Below are positions 1-10,775 of a stretch of DNA of 64,000 bases, one piece after another. Source of the DNA: Dipylidium caninum (Eukaryota; Platyhelminthes; Cestoda; Cyclophyllidea; Dipylidiidae); the NCBI GenBank assembly GCA_017562135.1, contig QEYB01001436.1:744001-808000 (forward strand). The letters are read 5' to 3'. The notes below the pieces were generated by a model that did not search any database, had not been told where the DNA came from, and saw nothing but the letters and a program-made list of their open reading frames with translations. Made by a program: the position numbers and the translations under genes. Position 1 is the stretch's first letter. Each line of letters begins with the position of its first letter.

Positions 1-22
1 ATTTCACTTTTTTTAAATTCAG

Positions 23-1229
23 ATCATGAATCATGATAGTGCAACGGCCACTAACAACGCGGGTCCAGAAACTAATAAGGAAAAAAAGCCTAACCGTAGG
101 CCACCTCCGCCGCCTTCAGGAAATATTCGCCGTGGGAGAAATAACGACGCTCCGCGGCAGACATATATAGTCTATAATGCGACTTCAGTTCCGGGGTCGG
201 TTTCGACGCGTAGCCGATTTTCAGTTCCAGTCCGCGAGACCCCTGTAGATAGTCGCTTCACTCGCAGGTCGGGTCCGCGCAATAGTAAGAGCGGGGCGCC
301 CTACACGCAACCCACTAGAAACGGTGGTTTGCTCCTGTACCTGCCGCCAGATTTAACGTCGGTATACCGATCAAGTGGTCTGAATATAATACCGCAATCC
401 AATTTTAAAAGGGGTACGTAATGGACCCTAGGAGGCGAAATTATGAACGCCGAAATGGACCTACTCGAGTAATTGCCAATCAGCCAATTGATTTAGGTAA
501 TGCTTCAGTTTGCTTTAGCCTGTATAGGCGAATGTGCGTTTTTTTGCAACATTAAAGTTGACGACCTAACTTTTTAGAAGTCGATTGTAGTAAGCCCTAT
601 GATTTCGAAAGTGCTAATGAAGAGCTGAAAGTCGAACTCGCGAAGATAAAATTGAACTCGGAGTCCACAGAGGGACAAAATACCCCAGTTCGGGTGACAG
701 ACAAGTCGGCAAGCCTGTCGACAGAAAGTGGCGTCAATTACAATGGAAAGGCATCTGATAGCGGAGCATCCGGTGACTCCTCCACAGGCATCGTAAACAC
801 CGAAGCGGAGTCCATGGTGAATTCCGATGGAATCCATAGCTTGTCTAGGTAAGGAGGCATTTCCACGCTCACGTGTGCTCGTCCCCTCAGCAAGAAGTCA
901 ATCGGCCATCTTTTTTTCTTTTTAACTTCAGAGGCGAATTTTACGTTCGGGAAAAGTGTTTCTTCGACCAGATAAGCCGCTCGGAAGGTGGTCCACGAGG
1001 TCCCATGGGGAGTGGGAAAGGCGAACGTGGACGTGTTAATCAAGATAAAACTCGCGGACAGGTGGGATCAGGCAGAGCCGGAAATGTCTCCTCCATGTCT
1101 CATGCTCGCCTGGAACGTCAGCTTAACATTGAGACGTTTGGACAATCGGCGACACGCAGTATTTACAACCAACGAAGAAGGCCGACGGGCTACGTGTCTC
1201 GTGACATTCTGGTGTCCGCCACCGCTTGA
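23..1229 (+). CDS. LSM14: LSM14/RAP55/Scd6-family protein, 3' part (FDF, FFD and TFG boxes)
   Basis: LSM14 proteins are P-body translational repressors that bind capped mRNA complexes and DDX6. The N-terminal Lsm domain would lie upstream of the window, since this part starts at a splice acceptor (ag at 21-22). Exons read 23-496, 578-848 and 932-1229, with introns of 81 and 83 nt; junction phases (1 and 2) join cleanly. The first exon encodes a Pro/Arg-rich linker. The second opens with the FDF motif (YDFESANEEL). The third carries the FFD box (FYVREKCFFDQIS) and the TFG box (NIETFGQSATR), followed by a basic tail and TGA at 1227-1229. There is one oddity: the frame shifts near 405-415, in an AAAAGGGG run, between FKRG and YVMDPRRR, most likely a one-base indel. 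The 3' part is duplicated twice downstream. Recognition rests on the ordered FDF-FFD-TFG boxes. Confidence 0.85.
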
Positions 1230-1448
1230 GACTCGACACCCTGCCCAACCCCGATGGCCGCGTTACCCTGCTGCTATCGCCGGGCGCCTCCACCGGACGC
1301 GTCTACTTACAGGGAGACGCCGAGTTTGCCCAACAAGTTACTGCTATTCTCGAAAGCCAAGTTCATTTCATTTGTTATATATTATGAGCTGCGTCCGTTG
1401 TGAAAGACTCCCCTTAGCCACCGACTTGTACTCGTCTCTTCCCCGTGG

Positions 1449-1960
1449 TCAAGCAAGTTGGCGAATAAAGAATTTGATAGATTTTGCACACAATGAGGGA
1501 GTTATTTTAGTGGGAGAAGCGGGTGCAGCCATCAGCCTGCGCGGCGGTTTGATGCCTGCAAAGCCGTTTGGGATTTCTTGGTCGTTTGTATTCGGATCAG
1601 GCAAATCCAGGCCGGGGAGGTCGTACCTTCTCACGCACACATACTCGCACAACGATTTTGCTGAAGCAGTTTTCGAGGGCTGCTTGCAACTGAGGCAATG
1701 GGGAATATTCCGACACATTTTCCCTCCTTGCAGGTCATACGCCCACTGGTGCGATGCTTCTCACCGCAGGTTTTCTTTTTCAATTCTCCGCCACGCACTT
1801 ATGTAAAGTACAGGCTGAAAAAAAAAACATAGAAGTGGTGCAATTGACGAAGGAATGGACAAGAAATTGACAGAATTCTGCAAAAGAAATGTACCTTCGG
1901 CAAAGCGGACTGCACACGATGACAAGCAGAAAGAAGAAGAAAGACGTGGAGGCGCTTCAT
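1449..1960 (-). pseudogene. Kunitz gene K1, copy 0 (frame-disrupted)
   Basis: This is a two-exon secreted Kunitz-type gene read leftwards. Exon 1 (1960-1895) encodes the signal peptide starting MKRLHVFLLL; exon 2 (1814-1449) encodes the domain. The start codon, donor and acceptor match the sister copies at 13.4 and 32.1 kb. The frame shifts inside the signal peptide (a base is missing before the SFCLSSCA segment) and again early in exon 2, where a stop follows CTLHKCVAEN. The C-terminal half is open and Kunitz-like, with CLSC and LCEYVC at the C4 and C5-C6 positions, then a long tail to a stop at 1449. It is more diverged from the other K1 copies than they are from each other. It may be a pseudogene, or a working gene with consensus errors. 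Confidence 0.55.
1464..1469 (+). terminator. Polyadenylation signal AATAAA of LSM14
   Basis: AATAAA lies 235 bp after the LSM14 stop codon. It is preserved in the downstream repeat units near 12.98 kb and 31.65 kb and altered near 21.72 kb. It overlaps the 3' end of the opposite-strand Kunitz gene, so the two genes are tail to tail. Confidence 0.6.
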
Positions 1961-2064
1961 GGCTGTGAACGCGGAAACGGAGGAGAGGCGGAGGTGGAGA
2001 AGGAGATGGTTGTCGAGGATTTTCGAGAGGCTGCGACTTGCAGACAGTGCGTGGATGCTGCTCC

Positions 2065-2072
2065 TTTTTATA
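2065..2072 (-). promoter_or_regulatory. TATA box of K1 copy 0
   Basis: The minus strand reads GCGTCTATAAAAAGGAG about 110 bp before the K1 start codon. It is followed by a CTGCAAGT.GCAG motif about 28 bp downstream, near the expected transcription start. The same module precedes the other K1 and K3 copies. Confidence 0.7.
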
Positions 2073-2324
2073 GACGCTTCTGTATGTGGAGAGGGCGATG
2101 CGCACAATGCCACGGTTTGTGCGACAGGGTCGAGGTGAGGCGGGTCGACGTCTGTTTGATGGAAGGCGAGAAATGAGGCTGCCAAAAGGGCTGTGTGCAA
2201 GCAGGCGATCACGTTTGACGGAGGTGAGGCGCGTCGTTTGTTTTTCCAACGAGAATGCACGAAAGAGCTTCGTCGACGGTGACCACCAAATCCTTCCTGT
2301 CCATCCCTGTGGCAGTGTCGCAGA

Positions 2325-2400
2325 ACACACTGCTGCTGCTGTTGCTGCTGCCGGTCGCCATGGGCAGACGATGGAGTCGTCGTCGTCGTCGTCGTCCAGA
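2325..2400. repeat. Trinucleotide repeats (CTG)n and (TCG)n
   Basis: Two short triplet tracts lie side by side, CTG/TTG units at about 2328-2352 and TCG units at about 2373-2397. They lie upstream of K1 copy 0 in a stretch with no convincing coding sequence. The long overlapping frames here, with runs of Gln or Thr, are by-products of the repeat. Confidence 0.75.
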
Positions 2401-2900
2401 GTTCGGTGGGCGCAAAACTCACTGAAAGAGACGGACAACACACCACCGAATGGACTGCATCCGATGATCACGCTGCCTCGGACGCCGTGACCACCGCGCG
2501 ACGAGTATACTAACGCCTCCTCCTGGTCTCCTGCCGGGGGAGAGTGGAAAAAGGAAATAATTTATGGACACGTCGGTCAAGTGGGTGGTTACTTGTCAAC
2601 GTGCAATAGTGCGATCAAGCGATCGCTACTTCCCACGGGCCACACTGACATTATCCGCGGCCCACCACCCCACCACCCTCTCGTCTCTCCGTACCTCCCT
2701 TCCTTCTCAGCCCCTCCTCCTGCTCTCCCGCACTCCAGCATCCCACCGCAGCCTGAAGCCGAAGTCGCACGTCAGTGGCGAAGAGGGCGAGTCGTGTGTA
2801 TCGGTGCTGCCACACGCCACTCACCCGCCCTCCTGTGGCCGCTTCGGTGTGCTCCCACCTGCCAAACCGCGGCACTCGCACCGTAACTCGACACTTGGCC

Positions 2901-4265
2901 ATGAACCTCTGCCTCTCGTGCCTCCTCGCATCCGTCGTCGGCTTCGTCCTTTGTGATGATGGCAAGTCTGCACTGCCTGCCTCCCTCACACTCTCCTTCC
3001 GTCTTCCTTCTTCTTCCTTCCGTCCTTATCCCTTCCTTCCCTCCTTCTTTCCTTCCTTACTTCCTTCCTTCCTTCCTGCTTGAATCCATCCATCCATTCG
3101 TCCATCCGTTCATGCATCTTCATTCATCCGACTAAGCGCGCGCTCACTCCCCTCCCCAGACGCCTACAACCCCTGCATTGAGCCCATCGCACCGGGCAAC
3201 TGCCACTTGCCCCTCCGCTCTGTGGGCTTATGACCGCGAATTGCAGAGATGCGTGCGATTCATCTTCACCGGCTGCAAAGGCAACTCCAACCAGTTCCTT
3301 ACCAGCAGCACTGCAGAAGGGGCCTGTTCCGGGTAAGCACTCGGTTAGCTATGAAGCTGCATCCCGGCCACCACCCGTCTCACCTGTTCCACCGCCCCCT
3401 CGCTTCATCCAGGTGATAGGCCATGGGTGGAGGAGAGAAGAGAGGAGGAAAGAGGCGAGGTGGTGTTCAATCACCTCCCTCACCCACGGTCGGCCAATCA
3501 CGCACCCAACCACACCGCCTCATTCTTCGTCGTTGTCAACAAATAATGCACTCAGTGAGAACATACCTGTCATCCATCAATAAACTGCTTCGAACGGTGA
3601 CACTCGCTTGGGGGGGGGCGAGCAAAAAGTGGGGAAGAGGTGGGTGAAAGAAGACAGCCTGTCTCGCAAAAGAAGCACTCCTCTCACCTTTGGCCCACAC
3701 CACGGCCGTTCGTCTGCTCAACAACTTCACGGGCGGGCGCGGCGAGGGCGACGTGGAAATGCGCCACATGTTGGTTCAGGCTTTGTAGGAGGTGGGTCGA
3801 CGACAGCCAGACCGGGCGAAAGGAGGGTGGACTAGTTGTCACACGGAAGACGAATGGGGCGACGTCAAACGAACACGACGGTGGCTTCGCCAATGCCAAC
3901 GACACTGACGGTCTCCTGTCCAGCCGACATCCTCTTGCGCCTCTCCACTTCTTTCGTCCCACCCTGCGATGCGGGCTTCCCCAGCTGTTACACCACTGAG
4001 TCCGGCGTGGGGCTTCAAGGCACTCACGCCTTCCACGCCCCTCGCGACTTCGCGCGTCTCACGCCTTCTCATCCAACTGTCTTTTCAGGTGACACGAGCC
4101 TGTGCAAACTGCCAATCGTGAAGGGGCCCTGCAACCGCCGAATCATACTCTAAATGGGACTATCGACTACCGCCAAGAACAAGTGCGTGAGCTTCCTCTA
4201 CGGCGGCTGCGCCGGCAACAGGAAACGCTTTGAAAAGTAAACTCTGACTGCCGTCAACGCCTGCC
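2901..4265 (+). CDS. Secreted two-domain Kunitz protein (frames interrupted)
   Basis: Exon 1 (2901-2961) encodes a signal peptide, MNLCLSCLLASVVGFVLCDD. It ends at a GC donor (ATG|GCAAGT), phase 1. Exon 2 (3160-3332) is a Kunitz domain: NPC-x8-C, WAYDRELQRC, FIFTGCKGNSNQF, then C5 and C6 recoverable in shifted frames; it ends at GG|GTAAGC. Exon 3 begins after TTTTCAG at 4089 with LCKLPIVKGPC, and later NKCVSFLYGGCAGN. Cysteine spacing 8-15-7 fits the family. P1 residues are His and Asn, not Lys or Arg, so trypsin inhibition is unlikely. Each domain needs one or more single-base corrections to stay open, which could mean consensus errors or decay. The 3' end near 4265 is approximate, and more domains may follow. 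Confidence 0.6.
2985..3120. repeat. CCTT/CATC tetranucleotide microsatellite in an intron
   Basis: An imperfect pyrimidine tract of CCTT and CTTC units (about 2990-3080) grades into CATC units (3087-3120). It fills most of the first intron of the two-domain Kunitz gene, directly after the unusual GC donor. Confidence 0.85.
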
Positions 4266-6690
4266 ATGGCGTCTTCGGTTATTATCTCTGACCGACATCC
4301 GTGTGCCCGACTCCCCACCGCCCTCTTTCTCGTCTCCTCCTCGCCTCCTCCCCGCCCTCCCGTCCCACCGACTCCTCACGGGAGCCCATTGCCGCGCGGG
4401 ATGATGAATAGAAGATGTTGCTATGAAGTTGGCCTCTTCGACACTTGTTCGGCTAGTTAGGTGGAGGGGGAGGGTGGGGGCACGAAGAGCCATCAAGTGT
4501 GGCTCATTTCAATTGAGTGGGTGTGTCCACAATCGCCGTCGTGGTAATACGTCGAACATTAGTAAGCCAGTCACGTGGTATGTGGAGGAGGAGGAGGAGG
4601 AGTGGCGCCCAGGTCGCCCATCCCTTCTTCTCTCCTCGCATGTCCAACACGTCGAGGGGCAAATTTTACCCCACTTCGGAGGTGGCCCGCGTGGCGGCCG
4701 ATCGGAGACGTTTTCGGCCCTTCGGCTGAGGTGCACTAGTGCAAGTTCGAGATACGAAGGCGCCTTCCACTCAGCCACTCGACTCGGTGAGAACGTGCAA
4801 CGGCCGCCGCTGCTGGTGGAAGCATGCACAGTCCGCGTTTCGTCGCTCTCTGCCTCCGCACGCGCAGCATCCAACCGGTTTGGCGACGGGCCTTGCCCAC
4901 TGTGGGGCTACGCAATCTCGAATACGAAAAGGTCTGCGCGGCACGCGTTTCCCGAATAATGGCAAGTCCCGACAGATGAGCTGCCTGCTGAATGGAGAGC
5001 ACAACTGGAAGAAGACGACGGGCAATTGGAGGCGACGTTGCAGCATAGCTGGTGCAGGCACCGCCGCCACCAAGTCTTGTTCTCGTGCACAACGCTTTGG
5101 CAGCCTCATTTTCGCGCCTTTCCTCGTCAACCTCCGCCGGCCGGTCGCACCGCCCCAACGCACTGCACGCGTCGCTCATGCACCCGCATGCGCCCAGAAG
5201 CGTCCTAACGAGGAGGAGCACAGAATCCCGTCTATTCCACATTCGGGCGGTGCTGCCCGCTTTTAGTCCACTATCTTACCCACGCCGCCGACAACTGGCC
5301 ACTCGAAGCACCGCAGAATGGTCGTCTTCTCGCTGTGTGGCTCTCGCGAAGGACTTTTTTATTCCCTCGTCTTTCGCCTTGTCTTCTCTCCCCCCGCGTC
5401 ACGTATATGTGGACGCCGACTGGTTCCTTCCCCCCAATTTTACCCCTTGCGCTGCACCCACCGAGTCTGCGTGATGGGCAGCGAATACTGGCGAGATAGA
5501 AGATAAAGTGGGAATGGCGACGTATATATATGAGTGGTTTTAGTGAACAGCGAGTTTCATTCCATGAACTGTGCGGCCGTGAGTGGTGACACGCCGGGAG
5601 GAGTCGCCGGTGGGTGGCTGTGTGTGGCTGAGGGTGAATGTCCGGTGGGAGAGGAGGAGGTTCCACCGCCTCTCCTGCCCCACCGTCAGAGCAGACGAAG
5701 GCGGTGTTTGTGTGGGTGTGTGTGTTCGCATATGTATGGGGACAGGAGGCTGAGCCCCTGGCTGAGCGCTCTCGTGGCCACACGTTCGAGGTGGCGTTGA
5801 GGCTGCTCTCAGGCCGCGAGCCACTTCTGTCTGGCAGATTGATGGACATGCGAACACGAACTGCCAACTACGGCTCCAGCCTCCCACGCCGCGACCAAGG
5901 CTACAGATTGGACGAGGAGCGATCTGCTGAATCGAGGGGCATCGAAAGACAAGCCTGAGGCCAACGAAGACCATGTTGCGAAACACACTCCTCACGCCAT
6001 CATCGCCCCCACCAACCTTGTCCTCTTGCACAACGCCTTGACAGCCTCATTTAGCGGTTGACTTTTCATAATATTTATATTCACCCTCCGCCAACCACAT
6101 CACAGTGGAGGAGGTCGCGAACCTGCTGACTTGCGAGGAGGCGAATGGGCTAATCTCCTCCGTCAAGTTCGCCAAAGAATGATGTCATTTTTGGCGTTCC
6201 TCTTTGCTCTCCTCCACGCAGTTGCTTGCTGACATCTTCCGGGTGTTTGCGTGGGCACCTGCGACACATCACGACAGGTGGACGGTGGAGCGGGTTTTGG
6301 TGAGTTTGGTTAAGTGGGTGACGAGACGGCAGGCGGCTGGTTGGAAGTGGCACGCCGACTCTCTTCCTCCTCGGCACCCCCGCGACCCCTCAGCACCAGA
6401 CGGGCCTGCGCCACTGAACTCGGAATGGCTGTGAGCGAGTTGGCCTCCCTTCGAACTGTGGGACGAGGACGTTTCGGTCTTTCAGTCGGTCGGTGGGGTG
6501 GGTTGGTGGGTGAGTGATGGGAAAGGAGAAGCAAAGGAGTCTCGTCGTGGGGTGGAGTTAAATACCACTTTTGAAAGGGAGGGGTCAAGATTTCGGCTTG
6601 GTGTCCCCGTTGTTTTGCGCTCTGTGACGAAAGGGGCTTCTATCGAGTTCCCCCGCGGGCCGTTCACGGCGAAAGCCCGTCACAACCTCG
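4266..6690. other. Gene-free stretch with dispersed-repeat fragments
   Basis: I see no supported gene. The stretch holds pieces of the repeats found elsewhere in the array. Sequence near 4960-5010 and 5820-5850 matches, inverted, parts of 20,790-20,900. Sequence near 5940-6060 matches 30,230-30,330. One copy of the 16-bp palindrome lies at 5398. Long open frames on both strands here overlap one another and look like GC-rich chance frames. Confidence 0.5.
5398..5414. promoter_or_regulatory. Palindrome copy, imperfect (GTCACGTATATGTGGAC)
   Basis: This is a copy of the recurrent palindrome with one inserted G. The downstream flank (TTCCCCCCAATTTTA) resembles the flank of the copies at 15,229 and 18,384, so it belongs to the same element. 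Confidence 0.55.
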
Positions 6691-6699
6691 CGCGCCTCT

Positions 6700-6790
6700 T
6701 TGCTCTGCGATTGGCACGAGGTCTCCACGTTCGCCTGCTCCGGTTACAAAAGATGCCTCGCATGTTTCCAACATGATCGCGGTTATTCGA
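6700..6790 (+). pseudogene. Kunitz-like C-terminal fragment
   Basis: A short frame reads LCDWHEVSTFACSGYKRC and then LACFQHD before a stop. The F-x-C-x-G pattern resembles the C3-C4 region of the cysteine-rich Kunitz variants in this window. I find no signal exon or N-terminal half attached. It could be an exon of an undetected gene, a relic, or chance. Confidence 0.3.
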
Positions 6791-6884
6791 GGTAGACGAA
6801 GAGAGACGAACCAGCCTCTCTACAAAGGTGATTCCACGTCGTCATCTCAACCGTCGTGCGAGCCCATAGCCCCGCGCTCCCTCG

Positions 6885-6901
6885 GTCACGTATAATGTGA
6901 C
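6885..6901. promoter_or_regulatory. Palindrome copy (GTCACGTATAATGTGAC)
   Basis: This is a 17-bp variant of the recurrent palindrome with one extra central A. No gene start is evident nearby. Confidence 0.55.
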
Positions 6902-7089
6902 GCCAGGTTTTTCCCTCGTCCCCCTCACTTACGACTCGAACGCTTCATGTAGAAAGAGTCCAATAAGCAGAGAGTGGTCCATTCCCCCGTGAAGTCATTC
7001 CTCCAATCGGGCCTCTGTAGTTGAAACAGTCGCTTGCAGAAAAGAAGAAGAAAGGCAAGAAATGGGGCTGTCAAGGAGTGGTGCAAGAG

Positions 7090-7740
7090 GGCAAGGTTAG
7101 TGAGGACGATGATGGGCGTGGGAGTCCTCTTTGCAACATTGTTTTTCGTTGCCTCAATCTTCTGGTTTTTTCGTCGCTCCTCCTTCAGCGCGACGGCTCA
7201 GACATTCACTTTGTGCGCCTTCTCACAACAGGAGAGGCAGTCCGTTTTGGTGGAGGCCGAATCGCCCTTAGCCCCCGTATCGCCTTTCCCACCACCAGTC
7301 CGTGTCGCTCGTGTGTCAATGCATGTGGAGGTGAGACTCCGTAGTTTTTTCGACATTCCACTCGACGGAGGAGTTTTCTAATCCTCAAATTGGATCTAAC
7401 GCTTCCGCCAACCACGTTCACTCAGGAAAGCTGTCTGTCGTCAGAGTCGACCGGTCGTCCACACACGTGGTTCAGTTCCAACAAATCTTCGTCGTGCATG
7501 CGTATGATCTGTCACGCACACACACAGCGGATCGACTTTCTCACACACCACACAGTCTGTGGCGTCTACGCAGAACCGGCTGAAAGCGCTAAAAGCCGGC
7601 AAGCGAGTGTGGTGCAATCGGCCTGGACGAGGAACAAATTCCTCCTCTCCTTTGTATCACTGTGTAAAGACGTCAGAAATGTTCATTTTAAGGAAACAAG
7701 GGGGACAGGGAAGACGGGCGAATGGGTTTGGAGCAAGAAG
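7090..7740 (+). repeat. Inverted repeat IR-A, left arm
   Basis: This segment matches the reverse complement of 13,930-14,545 over most of its length. It includes the shared stretches around the TCGTCGTGCATGCG block and the GTCTGTCGTCAGAG block, with scattered substitutions and indels. No gene is recognised inside. The arms flank about 6.2 kb. The second arm is itself repeated at 22,730-23,310. Confidence 0.75.
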
Positions 7741-7844
7741 TACGACTTCCGACACCAGTGATCCGCGTTCACAAAAGTCTCCCACTCCGCTGTGTCATCA
7801 CAATATATGACACGCGCATATACGCAATTTACGACTGTCAACAG

Positions 7845-8040
7845 CGAGTGTTTGACAAAACTAAAGCTGGCAGAGTGTGACCGAAAGTGGACGCTCAGAA
7901 CTTCCTCACTACCCTGACAACTGCGCCACCCGTCTTCGCCCACCGCCTCAGCCAACGGAGCCTCGACGCCCATTTCACTGGGTTCAAGTCGACAGGGACT
8001 CACGGCGCGCGCCTTCACTCCTGGCGCGGCATGAAGTGTT
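7845..8040 (+). pseudogene. K4-type Kunitz exon fragment without a signal exon
   Basis: After a possible acceptor (CAACAG) the sequence reads ECLTKLKLAEC-DRKWTLRTSS with small frame changes, then a further Cys after about 14 residues. It corresponds directly to the exon at 29,749. The upstream signal-peptide exon and promoter seen at 29.5 kb are absent, since IR-A occupies that position, so this copy looks truncated. Confidence 0.4.
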
Positions 8041-8141
8041 TCTAGTCCATGGCTGCTCCTTTCGCCGACGTGGACGTGAAAGTGGTGATAGAAATGTTCG
8101 TGGAGAAAGACAGTTGACGGATCGCCGCTTCAACAACTTCG

Positions 8142-8191
8142 AAAGCAGCAGAAGCGGTAGCAGCAGCAAGCAGCAGCAGCACATCGGATGG
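8142..8191. repeat. CAG/AGC triplet tract
   Basis: Interrupted CAG/AGC units lie downstream of the K4-type fragment. The same tract occurs at 30,041-30,076 with a different number of units, as expected of a microsatellite carried within a duplicated block. Confidence 0.8.
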
Positions 8192-8578
8192 AGATTCTCG
8201 ATGCTGATCTTGCGAAAGTGGAGCCGTTGAGGCGCGTAAGCATCGCTAAGGGCTGCGTAAATCCTCTAGTTGCCACCAACCCTGTTACTACAACCTCATA
8301 AGTAGATGGAGATGGACCGACGCCCTTGTTGCGAAGGGCAGAGCAGACGCCACGCAAAGGCTCCGGCCCACTTGTTGCAATCTCGAGCACAATAAGAAAC
8401 GGCAGCGGAAATTGCGGCACGGTGCTTTGCCAGGTTTGCCTGCAGCCCTCTGCACACGAATGTCTTGGCGAAGAGCGCACCGCCTCGCGTACTTCTACGA
8501 CGATGTGGAATGTGGTGAGATTTTGTCAAGACCTCACGAGGAAATAAAGTAGACACCGCCCTCACGCCTCTGGGCTCC

Positions 8579-8720
8579 ATGCTAAAGGCCCTCGCCTTCA
8601 AGCAAGCTGCGAAGCTCAAAAAAGGACGTTGTCTGACGACTCCCCTCTCGGTGACACCAGGGCTTGCCCAGCTCAAGTGCTTCACCCCCTGCACCGCCAC
8701 AGAGAGAGAGATTGGCTTGC
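8579..8720 (+). pseudogene. Kunitz-like fragment (C2-x15-C3)
   Basis: An open frame reads KKGRC, then 15 residues, then KCFTPC. The 15-residue gap equals the Kunitz C2-C3 spacing, and an additional Cys follows shortly after C3, as in K1. C1 and the C-terminal cysteines cannot be assigned in one frame. The match is suggestive only. Confidence 0.3.
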
Positions 8721-9708
8721 TGCAGCGCAATTTGGTCCAGCCGCTCGGTCTTCGCGTTGTACACGATCACGCCAGCCACAAAGTGGTGGAACCCTTAATT
8801 AGCATAGTGGAGGGACGCAGTCTTACGATTCGTCCCTTTTTAGCCTCTCGTCTCCTCCTTCTTCTTCACCTTCCACCGCCTCCTTCGCAGTCGAGGAGGT
8901 TGCCATCTGCCTCCATGCGAAGTCGAGAGGTGGTCTACTGCGACACACATCCGACTTCTGACAACCGACGGGCAGAGGCCAGAGGGTCCAACCCGTGAGG
9001 TCGGAGGTGGAAAAGCCTCCTTTTAAGTGGTGGCACCGCCGCACCCAGTGCCGGAAAGCCAGAGGCGTCGTTGCCATCAACTCGTCCTTGTTCACGTCTC
9101 CCACGTCGCCTTCCCAGGACCACCTGCGCCTCGACCGATTCGTCCTCTCCCCAAGACGCTCCTCTTTTTTCCACAGGACGTCGACACTGAGAGTGACCCT
9201 CTCGGTTGACAATCTGCTGGTCAGCGTGAATTCCCCTGCCGCTTTTCCGCCGCTTCGCTCCTTCTCCCTTCCACTGACCCTCGAGGCGGCGTGGTGACTT
9301 AGTCGAGTCAGGCTGCTGCGGGCAGTGTTCACCTCGCTCTCTCTCCCTCCGTGGCTGTGTCCTTCGGGCGCATTCACGGGAAGATTTGTTTGCCTGATCC
9401 GCGCGGTCGGTCTGCGCGACAGGTTCAGCAATTCTACGTGAAAGTGGCAGCGACAATCGCAGAAGACAGTGCGATGTCTGTCCATGGAAAGCCTTCTTCT
9501 CCACAACCAGCTCGGTTCTGGTCAGACGGAGAACTCGGGGACCCGTCGGGGCGACGACCTGGCGGCTCCTCGCTTATCCTGCGATTGCGTTGCCACATGC
9601 CACTCGTTTGACAAGCAACCCGACTGAGTGGAGAGTAAAGCAATGGGACGAGTGCTTGATGAGAAAACATGGGACAGACCAGGCTTCCATTTCCTCTGTA
9701 GTCGGGGA

Positions 9709-9912
9709 CTAGAGCGAATTAGGCGTCTTATGGAGGGGCATGAGAACACGGCCAAATGCATTCCATGCCGTGTCTACGGCCAACCAGCCCTCATTTCTTT
9801 CAACCAGACGCGTCGAAGGCGTCGTTATGAGCAAAGGAGAAGGCGTCTGTCGAAGGAGGAGCATCCACGCGTTGAGACCAGCGACGAGGAGCCGGACGAG
9901 GAGGTCATCCAC
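9709..9912 (-). pseudogene. Signal-peptide exon of a Kunitz-array gene with a lost ATG
   Basis: The minus strand has the array promoter module (TTAAAAGGAGGCG near 9980-9992 and a TGCAACTTG motif near 9955). The usual start context GCCATGAATGCC is replaced by GCCGTGGATGAC, so the first codon reads GTG. The frame after it encodes a plausible signal peptide, DDLLVRLLVAGLNAW. I could not find an intact Kunitz exon to its left. It is probably a decayed array member. Confidence 0.35.
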
Positions 9913-10641
9913 GGCTGCGGAGATGGTGGTTGCGGAGCCTCGAGGAGGCTACAAGTTGCAGGCAACGCGTGGGATTCGCCTCCTTTTAACGGCGCTTCTG
10001 TATGTGCACAAGCCGAATGAGCGCAATGCCTTGACTGCGCGCCTGGGTCGAGGTGAAGGTCGAGTTGTTTGTTTACACGACGAGAACGCACGAACGCAAT
10101 CAGCGCGACGGCTCCACCTCCACATTGTCGCCAACGGAGGAATTGCAGCCATTTGCACGCCGAACATTCCCTTCGCGACAACGATTTCCTCGTATGCCGT
10201 CGCGCGAGCCTAAGCCGTTGGTCCCTCTTCCTCCTGATTTGCTTGAGTTCCCCTATTGGACATTTTTCTCTTCACTCACTTCGATCGTTTTGCCATCGCC
10301 TCCGAACAACACGCCCGCCTCGTTCAGTCGTCCTCATGCGGGTGGTTGGTGCCCGCGCCCGAAATAGCCTCCTCATCGAGGAGAAGGGAGGCTGGAGGCC
10401 GGCGAGCACCGAGTGAGTGGACTTGGTGAGAAAGCGGCAAGCAGCGGCCTCGTTTGTCCGAATGCCTCACCGATGGTGGGTCTGACGAGGCTGTCAAATG
10501 GACCTCTGACTTGTCAGCTGAGTGTCACCCACCGCACTAGTGACCTCTCCTCCCAGGCCTCGTCCGTTGCCCCGGCCCGTCGTTGGACAAGCGGACAATT
10601 ACTTCGCACCAGCCAGTGGACGGAGGCTCCTCTCGAGCAGA

Positions 10642-10775
10642 ACTGCAATGTGCGGGGTCCTCCAAGACGGTACTATTTTGAAATGCCAACCTCGTCTCCT
10701 GCAGCGGATGTCGAGGCATCTCCAACCGCTTTTGGGACCCGAGCTGCCTGCGGGAGCGTCTGTGTGCCCCACCAG
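10642..10775 (+). pseudogene. Kunitz-like domain fragment with CSGC
   Basis: In overlapping frames the segment reads NCNVRGPPRRYYFEM, then NLVSCSGCRGISNRF, then DPSCLRERLC. RYYF, the SCSGC block and the following N-x-F match the order of Kunitz core motifs, with Cys in place of the Tyr of YGGC. At least one single-base shift lies between the halves near 10,685. No signal exon is identified nearby. Confidence 0.42.

Noticed and set aside
1761..2471. Long minus-strand frames of 215-236 codons around K1 copy 0
   Set aside because: They run through the K1 promoter, signal exon, intron and triplet repeats without respecting them. They are chance frames in GC-rich, repeat-rich sequence.
4739..5266. 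Overlapping frames of 130-198 codons on both strands (4.4-5.9 kb)
   Set aside because: They overlap each other on opposite strands, show Arg/Ser/Pro bias typical of GC-rich chance frames, and have no domain or signal peptide.
8823..9506. Minus-strand frame of 227 codons
   Set aside because: Overlaps another long frame in a different register on the same strand, has no recognisable motif, and its composition is that of low-complexity non-coding sequence.
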